Source: CAG-217 sp963638105
Lineage (GTDB): Bacteria > Bacillota > Clostridia > Oscillospirales > Acutalibacteraceae
Direction of reading: 5' to 3'
Length of the DNA: 35,103 nt
Assembly (NCBI GenBank): GCA_963638105.1
Contig: CAVHPP010000021.1
Span: 1 to 35,103 of the forward strand
How positions within the stretch are numbered: position 1 is the stretch's first letter; each line of letters begins with the position of its first letter. Shown in pieces: positions 29,880-35,103 of this stretch. The notes beneath the pieces were generated by a model. It was not told the origin of the DNA, ran no database searches, and saw nothing but the letters and a program-made list of their open reading frames with translations. The position numbers and the translations under genes are program-made.

Positions 29880-31313
29880 TTAACCAAGAAGTTCTTTTAA
29901 GATCTTGGTAACTTCCGCTGCCGGTGCCTTGCCGCGCAACGCGCGCATACACTGGCCGATCAGGAAGTTGAAGGAAGCAGCCTTGCCGCCCTTGTACTCA
30001 TTGACGGCTTTTTCATTCTGCGCCAGCACATCCTCGACCACCTTACGAATGGCGCCGGTGTCGCTGACCATTTCCATTTGGTTCTGCTTCACATATTCGT
30101 CCGGGTCCACATCGTCTGTAAACACGGCAGCCAGCACTTTTTTGGCACTGTCCCGGCTGATCTTGTTGCCATTTTGCAGCTGAATAATACGACCCAGAGC
30201 GTCCGGGTTAAAGCGCATATCCTCCGGCAAGGTTTGGCTGTCGTTAAGGAGCTTCATCACCTCGCCCATGATCCAGTGGGCGCTGTCCTTGGGATTGCCG
30301 GTGATCTCCACCGTGCGCTCAAACAGCCGCACATAGGATACAGAAGAGCAGATCATATCCGTATCGTAATCCGTCAAACCGTACTCGCTCTTGTACCGGG
30401 CCTTTTTGGCCTCCGGCAACTCCGGCAGCTGCTGACGAATGGTGTCAATGTATTCGTCCGACAATTCGATGGGCGGCAGATCCGGCTCCGGGAAATACTT
30501 GTAATCCTGGGCGTCCTCCTTGCTGCGCATCGCGTAGCTGGTGCCCTTGGCGTCGTCCCAACGGCGGGTCTCCTGCGTTACAGTGCCGCCGTCCTCGATC
30601 ACCTCGATCTGGCGCTGGGCCTCGCTCTCAATGGCGTTATGAATGGCGCGGAAGGAGTTGATGTTCTTCATCTCCGTGCGGGTGCCGTACTCGGCAGCGC
30701 CCACCGGCATCACAGACACATTAACATCCGCCCGCAGAGAACCCTCCTGCATTTTGCAGTCAGACACACCACAGAACTGCAAGATGGCCCGCAGCTTTTC
30801 CACATACTCTACCGCCTCATCGGCGCAGGCAATATCCGGCTCGGACACAATCTCCAGCAGCGGCACACCACAGCGATTGTAGTTGACCAGCGTGCAGTCG
30901 CTCCACTCATCGTGCACCAGCTTGCCGGCGTCCTCCTCCATGTGGATCTCCTTGATCCGCACTTTCTTGGTGCCGCCGTTGATCCGGTCCGTAATCTCCA
31001 CATAGCCGTTTTGGCAAATAGGCAAATACAGCTGGCTAATCTGGTATGCTTTGGGCAGATCGGGATAAAAATAATTCTTACGGTCAAATTTATTGTACCG
31101 GGTGATGGTGCAGTTGGTAGCCAAACCGGTGCGCACTGCGTATTCCACCACTCGCTCATTCACCACCGGCAGGGTTCCCGGCATACCGGCGCAGATCTCG
31201 CACACATGGCTGTTGGGCTCGCCGCCGAACGCCGTGGAGCAGTTGCAAAAAATCTTGGTCTTGGTGGAGAGTTCCGTATGGACCTCCAAACCGCAAACGG
31301 TATTGTATTCCAT
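29880..31313 (-). CDS. gatB: Asp/Glu-tRNA amidotransferase subunit B
   Basis: The 477-aa subunit (Bacillus 476) binds misacylated Asp-tRNA(Asn) or Glu-tRNA(Gln) and phosphorylates the side chain. It starts MEYNTVCGLEVHTELSTKTK, has IHMEEDAGKLVH, YKYFPEPDLPP, and a C-terminal YqeY-like domain with NKISRDSAKKVL. Start: AAAGGAGG lies before the ATG at 31313, whose ATG overlaps the gatA stop as TAATG; a longer frame is not needed. Last gene of aspS-gatCAB. Confidence 0.97.
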   Translation of the reverse strand: MEYNTVCGLEVHTELSTKTKIFCNCSTAFGGEPNSHVCEICAGMPGTLPVVNERVVEYAVRTGLATNCTITRYNKFDRKNYFYPDLPKAYQISQLYLPICQNGYVEITDRINGGTKKVRIKEIHMEEDAGKLVHDEWSDCTLVNYNRCGVPLLEIVSEPDIACADEAVEYVEKLRAILQFCGVSDCKMQEGSLRADVNVSVMPVGAAEYGTRTEMKNINSFRAIHNAIESEAQRQIEVIEDGGTVTQETRRWDDAKGTSYAMRSKEDAQDYKYFPEPDLPPIELSDEYIDTIRQQLPELPEAKKARYKSEYGLTDYDTDMICSSVSYVRLFERTVEITGNPKDSAHWIMGEVMKLLNDSQTLPEDMRFNPDALGRIIQLQNGNKISRDSAKKVLAAVFTDDVDPDEYVKQNQMEMVSDTGAIRKVVEDVLAQNEKAVNEYKGGKAASFNFLIGQCMRALRGKAPAAEVTKILKELLG

Positions 31314-32791
31314 TACAGCGCCTCCTTTTCCGTTACCGGGGACTGCTTGTGATAGTCGGTCACACTCTGGAACGCATGACCGGCGCAAAGAATGGTCTCC
31401 TCCTCAAAGGGACGACCGATCAGCTGCATACCTACCGGCATACCCTGGGTATCAAACCCGCAGGGCAGCGCCAGGGAGGGCAAACCGGCAATGTTGATCA
31501 TAACCGTATAAATATCGCCCAGGTACATAGCCAGCGGGTCGGACAGACCCTGGCCCATGGGCAGCGCCGTGGTGGGTGCCACCGGCCCCAGCAAGAAATC
31601 ATAGGTCTTAAAGGCGTCGTCAAAAGCCTGACAGATCAGACCTTTGGCCTGCAAGGCTTTCTTATAATAAGCGTCAAAGTAGCCGCTGGAAAGCACAAAG
31701 TTGCCCAGCATGATGCGCTTTTTCACTTCCATACCGAAGCCCTCGGAGCGGGACTTAAAGTAAACCTCCCGCAGAGAGTGAGCCTCCGGCGATTTGTAGC
31801 CGTATTTAATGCCGTCAAACCGGGACAGATTGGAGCAGGCCTCGGCGCAGGCGATAATGTAATATGTGGGAATGGCGTACTTCACAATGGGGAGAGAGAA
31901 AGTCTCTACCGTGGCGCCCAGGTCGGTGAGCGTATCGGCAGCGGCGCGCACAGCGGCGGCCACTTCCGGGTCAATGCCCTCGCCGAAGTAATCCTCCGGA
32001 ATACCGATCTTCTTGCCCTGCACATCCTTGGCGTTCCACACAGCAGTGAGATCCAACCGGCCGCCGGTCATAGAGGTGCCGTCCTTGGGATCCTTGCCCC
32101 GGATCACATCAAACACCGCCGCCACATCCGCAGCCGAGCGAGCGATAGGTCCGATCTGGTCCAAAGAAGACGCATAGGCGATCAGACCATACCGGCTGAC
32201 TGCGCCGTAAGTGGGTTTCAGCCCGGTGACACCGCAGAAGGAACAAGGCTGGCGAATAGAACCGCCGGTATCAGAACCCAGCGCCACCACAGCCTCCTTG
32301 GCGGCCACAGCCGCTGCTGCGCCGCCGGAGGAACCGCCGGGTACCCGGTCCGTGTTCCAGGGATTTTTGGTTGCACCGTAAAAGGAAGTCTCCGTGGTGG
32401 AGCCCATGGCAAACTCGTCCATATTCAGCTTGCCCAGGGGGATCATGCCCGCAGCGTGCAGCTTTTCAATCACCGTTGCGTTGTAAGGCGGCTTAAAGCC
32501 GGTGAGGATCTTAGACGCACAGGTGGTCAGCTGACCCTTGGTACAGATATTATCTTTTATACCGATGGGCACACCGGCCAGCGGGGACAAATCCTCCCCG
32601 GCGCTGATCCGGCTCTGTACCGTCTCAGCCTGCTGCAAAGCAGCCTCTTTATTCAGTGAGGTGTAGCAGTTATACGTGCCGTCCTTGCTGTCAATGGCAG
32701 CGGTGACCGCCTCTACCGCCTCCGGCGCAGACAGCTCGCCTGCTTTTATCTTTTGCGCCAGCTCTGCTGCGCTCCATTCAAAAACATTCAT
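31313..32791 (-). CDS. gatA: Asp/Glu-tRNA amidotransferase subunit A
   Basis: The 492-aa amidase releases ammonia from glutamine for GatB. The amidase signature contains K79 (GIKDN), S154 (GGSSGG) and S178 (GSDTGGS), the Lys-Ser-Ser triad with exactly the numbering of S. aureus GatA. AAGGAGG lies 8 nt before the ATG and overlaps the gatC stop region. Spaced 12 nt after gatC. Confidence 0.98.
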   Translation of the reverse strand: MNVFEWSAAELAQKIKAGELSAPEAVEAVTAAIDSKDGTYNCYTSLNKEAALQQAETVQSRISAGEDLSPLAGVPIGIKDNICTKGQLTTCASKILTGFKPPYNATVIEKLHAAGMIPLGKLNMDEFAMGSTTETSFYGATKNPWNTDRVPGGSSGGAAAAVAAKEAVVALGSDTGGSIRQPCSFCGVTGLKPTYGAVSRYGLIAYASSLDQIGPIARSAADVAAVFDVIRGKDPKDGTSMTGGRLDLTAVWNAKDVQGKKIGIPEDYFGEGIDPEVAAAVRAAADTLTDLGATVETFSLPIVKYAIPTYYIIACAEACSNLSRFDGIKYGYKSPEAHSLREVYFKSRSEGFGMEVKKRIMLGNFVLSSGYFDAYYKKALQAKGLICQAFDDAFKTYDFLLGPVAPTTALPMGQGLSDPLAMYLGDIYTVMINIAGLPSLALPCGFDTQGMPVGMQLIGRPFEEETILCAGHAFQSVTDYHKQSPVTEKEAL

Positions 32792-32803
32792 GCTGCGCCC
32801 TCC

Positions 32804-33091
32804 TTACTCTACCGTCTTAGGCACCACAAAGGCGCCGTCCTGGCTCTCCGGTGCATTGGCCACCACTTCTTCCGGGGTCATGTGCACCTCCACCTGGTCC
32901 TTGCGGAACACATTGGTCACCGGGAAGCAGTGGCTCTTGGCCTCTACCCCGTCGGTGTCCAGCTGGCTCAAGGTGTCGATATAAGTAAGCAGTTCCTGCA
33001 ACTGGTCGCCAACGGTGGCTTCCTCCGCAGGGGTCAATTCAATTCTGGCCAAACTCTCCAGATACTGGATCAGTTCCGGTGTGATCTTCAT
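32804..33091 (-). CDS. gatC: Asp/Glu-tRNA amidotransferase subunit C
   Basis: The 95-aa subunit wraps around GatA and links it to GatB. Features are the N-terminal helix ITPELIQYLESLARIELT and the C-terminal LRKD-like VFRKDQVEVHM and NAPESQDGAFVVPK, typical of the family. GAGGTT lies 6 nt before the ATG. Thirty-eight nt separate it from aspS. Confidence 0.97.
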   Translation of the reverse strand: MKITPELIQYLESLARIELTPAEEATVGDQLQELLTYIDTLSQLDTDGVEAKSHCFPVTNVFRKDQVEVHMTPEEVVANAPESQDGAFVVPKTVE

Positions 33092-33129
33092 ACGCTAACC
33101 TCGATCTATCTATCGTTCTATACGCTCCG

Positions 33130-34881
33130 TTACGCTTTCGGTGTGGGGCGGCGCAGCTTAATGTGTGCCTCCCGCAGCTGCATTTCGCTAACGGTGTTGG
33201 GTGCGCCCAGCAGCATATCCTGGGCATTGGAGTTCATGGGGAATGCGATTACCTCGCGAATGTTGTCCTCATCCCGCAGCAGCATGATCAACCGGTCTAC
33301 GCCGGGCGCCATACCCGCATGGGGCGGTGCGCCGTAATGGAATGCGTTAAACAGCGCGCCAAACTTTTCTTCCACATCCCGGGCAGTGTAACCGGCCATC
33401 TCAAAGGCCTTGATCATCACATCCGGGCGGTGGTTACGCACAGCGCCGGAGGACAGCTCCACGCCGTTACACACAATGTCGTACTGATAAGCCTTGATCT
33501 CCGTGGGCTCCTGGTGCAGCAGCGCGTCCATCTCGCCCTGGGGCATAGAGAACGGATTGTGGGTAAAAATCAGCTTGCCGTCATCGTCCCGCTCAAACAT
33601 GGGGAAGTCGGTGATAAAGCACAAGTCGAACCGATCCTGGTCGATCAGATCCAGGCGACGACCTAACTCGGTACGGATCTGACCGGCAAGGTCATTGACG
33701 ATCCGAATGTTGTCGCAAATAAAGAACAGGGTGTCGTCCGTTTTCAGGTTCAGCATGGTGCGCAGTTCCTCTTTCTTCTCGGGAGACAGGAACTTATCAA
33801 TAGGACCTTTGTAGCTGCCGTCCTCTTGAACGGTGATGTAGCCCAGGCCCTTCATGCCAATGTCCATGGCAAAGGCCAGCATCTTCTCGTACCAGCCCTT
33901 GGACTGCCCTGCACAGTTCGGCACCACAATACCACGCACCGGGCGACCCTTAAAGGGCTTAAACTCTACGGTGCTGAAATACTCGGTCAGATCATGGATG
34001 ATCAGCGGGTTGCGCAGGTCCGGCTTGTCCGTGCCGTATTTCAGCATGGACTCGGCGTAAGGAATGCGCACAAAGGGCGCCGGGGTCACTTTCTTGTCAG
34101 AGAACTTGGTGAAGGTGTCATACAGCACCTCTTCCGCCACAGCGAATACATCTTCCTGGGTGGCAAAGGCCATTTCAAAATCCAGCTGATAGAACTCGCC
34201 GGGAGAGCGGTCCGCTCTGGCGTCCTCATCACGGAAGCAGGGCGCAATCTGGAAATACCGGTCAAAGCCGGAGGTCATCAGCAGCTGCTTAAACTGCTGG
34301 GGCGCCTGGGGCAGCGCATAAAACTTGCCTTCATGCTTACGGGAGGGAATAATATAGTCCCGGGCACCCTCCGGAGAGGAACAGGTCAAAATCGGGGTGG
34401 TGATTTCCGTAAAGCCCATTTCCGTCATCTTCTGCCGCAGGAAAGCGACTACCTTGCTGCGGAAGAGAATGCTCTCATGTACCTGGGGATTACGCAGATC
34501 CAAAAAGCGGTACTGAAGCCGTACATCCTCGCGGGTGTCCTTGGACTCGGAGATCTCAAAAGGCAGGGTGCGGGTGCACTCGCCCAGCACGATCACTTCC
34601 GTTACATGCACTTCCAGCTCGCCGGTGGCGATCTTTTTATTCACCGTCTCCGGGTCGCGCTTGACTACCGTACCGGTCACGGAGATTACGCTCTCCTTAC
34701 GAACGCCCTTCAGCAGCGTGTCGTCGTGGAACACCACCTGGGTCACGCCGTACTCGTCGCGCAGATCAACAAAGATCACGCCGCCGTGATCGCGGATGGT
34801 GTCTACCCACCCGGCCAGAGAAACAGTTTGGTTCAGCTGGTCAAAGGTCAGCTGATTACAGTTATGGGTTCTGTAAGCCAT
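33130..34881 (-). CDS. aspS: Aspartyl-tRNA synthetase, bacterial type
   Basis: The 583-aa class II synthetase has an N-terminal OB anticodon domain (GWVDTIRDHGGVIFVDLRD), motif 2 (FRDEDARADRSPGEFYQLDF), a bacterial GAD insertion domain and motif 3 (GAPPHAGMAPGVDRLIML). The His at 32 (RDHGG) is the residue found in non-discriminating bacterial AspRS, where discriminating enzymes have Leu; the second specificity position is Glu, not Gly or Lys. With gatCAB following, it probably also makes Asp-tRNA(Asn). Start: ATG 34881 with an AAAGGAAG site a little far upstream (about 11-13 nt). A longer frame to 34971 has no ribosome site. Confidence 0.97.
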   Translation of the reverse strand: MAYRTHNCNQLTFDQLNQTVSLAGWVDTIRDHGGVIFVDLRDEYGVTQVVFHDDTLLKGVRKESVISVTGTVVKRDPETVNKKIATGELEVHVTEVIVLGECTRTLPFEISESKDTREDVRLQYRFLDLRNPQVHESILFRSKVVAFLRQKMTEMGFTEITTPILTCSSPEGARDYIIPSRKHEGKFYALPQAPQQFKQLLMTSGFDRYFQIAPCFRDEDARADRSPGEFYQLDFEMAFATQEDVFAVAEEVLYDTFTKFSDKKVTPAPFVRIPYAESMLKYGTDKPDLRNPLIIHDLTEYFSTVEFKPFKGRPVRGIVVPNCAGQSKGWYEKMLAFAMDIGMKGLGYITVQEDGSYKGPIDKFLSPEKKEELRTMLNLKTDDTLFFICDNIRIVNDLAGQIRTELGRRLDLIDQDRFDLCFITDFPMFERDDDGKLIFTHNPFSMPQGEMDALLHQEPTEIKAYQYDIVCNGVELSSGAVRNHRPDVMIKAFEMAGYTARDVEEKFGALFNAFHYGAPPHAGMAPGVDRLIMLLRDEDNIREVIAFPMNSNAQDMLLGAPNTVSEMQLREAHIKLRRPTPKA

Positions 34882-34947
34882 AATTCTTAAATCTTCCTTT
34901 CGCGGAATTTGGGCACAGTATCTACTGACCCACATTAACTCTGCTAT

Positions 34948-34977
34948 TATAACACACACACCCGCCCACATTCAACC
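34948..34977 (-). promoter_or_regulatory. Promoter of aspS-gatCAB
   Basis: TTGAAT (34977-34972), 18-nt spacer, TATAAT (34953-34948) on the minus strand. The leader of about 60 nt is too short for a T-box. Confidence 0.6.
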
Positions 34978-35028
34978 GCTATTTTATAATTTATTATATA
35001 TAATATAGGCAATCCCGCTAAAAACAGC

Positions 35029-35056
35029 AAAAAGCCACCCGGCAAAGCCGAGTGGC
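35029..35056 (-). terminator. Terminator of gene beyond right edge
   Basis: GCCACCCGGC (35034-35043) pairs with GCCGAGTGGC (35047-35056) with one mismatch and is followed on the minus strand by TTTTTG. Confidence 0.75.
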
Positions 35057-35062
35057 GAAGTT

Positions 35063-35103
35063 TTATTGTCTGGTACGCAAAGCGGCTGACATGGGAGGGC
35101 CGG
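35063..35103 (-). CDS. Possible 3' end of an unidentified gene (partial)
   Basis: A minus-strand frame enters from the right edge and ends in TAA at 35065-35063, 7 nt before the terminator hairpin. It reads GPPMSAALRTRQ. Too short to identify; called only because of the terminator. Confidence 0.35.
   Translation of the reverse strand, partial: GPPMSAALRTRQ

Noticed and set aside
34882..34947. T-box riboswitch before aspS
   Set aside because: The predicted leader is only about 60 nt and lacks a specifier stem and T-box sequence.
1..35103. CRISPR arrays, tRNA or rRNA genes, intact transposases
   Set aside because: No regularly spaced repeats, cloverleaf-like sequences, conserved rRNA stretches or transposase motifs were seen by eye; a covariance search would be the decisive test.

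Overview
The window looks like a chromosomal segment from a spore-forming, Gram-positive Clostridia bacterium, probably a gut-associated Oscillospiraceae/Ruminococcaceae relative. The reasons are genes of the sigma-G and SpoVAD type, strong AGGAGG ribosome sites, TTGACA/TATAAT promoters, GTG and TTG starts, fairly G+C-rich codon use, and a locus for galactosides and beta-glucosides. The species cannot be named from the sequence. No rRNA, tRNA, CRISPR array or intact insertion sequence was seen.

Layout. (1) 1-8.4 kb, carbohydrate locus: a minus-strand lacZ / GH36 alpha-galactosidase operon, an AraC-type regulator upstream on the same strand, and a divergent GH3 glycosidase. No sugar transporter is present. 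(2) 8.4-13.5 kb: a MATE exporter, a P1B-2 type Zn/Cd ATPase with its metal-binding HMA domain encoded as a separate 72-aa protein, a MarR regulator and an HdeD/DUF308 membrane protein. (3) 13.6-16.1 kb: an EF-G paralogue lacking the catalytic His, then a 54-aa gene whose promoter sits inside a 22-bp palindrome. (4) About 16.1-18.7 kb: a visibly AT-rich island with an intact DUF262/DUF1524-like protein (GmrSD/SspE/BrxU type, candidate phage defence). Upstream of it is a translationally adjacent HTH regulator broken by three in-frame stop codons, and downstream is decayed sequence. (5) 18.7-22 kb: a small XRE regulator, sigG, an unknown gene paired with a YdcF-type membrane protein, and a Nudix hydrolase. 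(6) 22-27 kb: uvrB-uvrA with a 14-bp perfect palindrome just downstream of the -10 element. (7) 27-28.6 kb: an RluA-type pseudouridine synthase that appears leaderless, overlapping a two-helix membrane protein. (8) 28.7-29.8 kb: spoVAD plus a 49-aa single-helix membrane peptide, with a terminator hairpin that includes the spoVAD ribosome site. (9) 29.9-35 kb: aspS-gatC-gatA-gatB, making Asp-tRNA and the amidotransferase that converts mischarged tRNAs, and a possible gene end at the right edge.

Most of the window is ordinary housekeeping. The parts that best merit follow-up are the DUF262 island with its broken regulator, the 54-aa gene and its palindrome, the uvrBA operator, and the spoVAD leader with its companion peptide. 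No complete new multi-gene system is demonstrated. Start sites were chosen from visible Shine-Dalgarno spacing, so several genes are shorter than their longest open frame.
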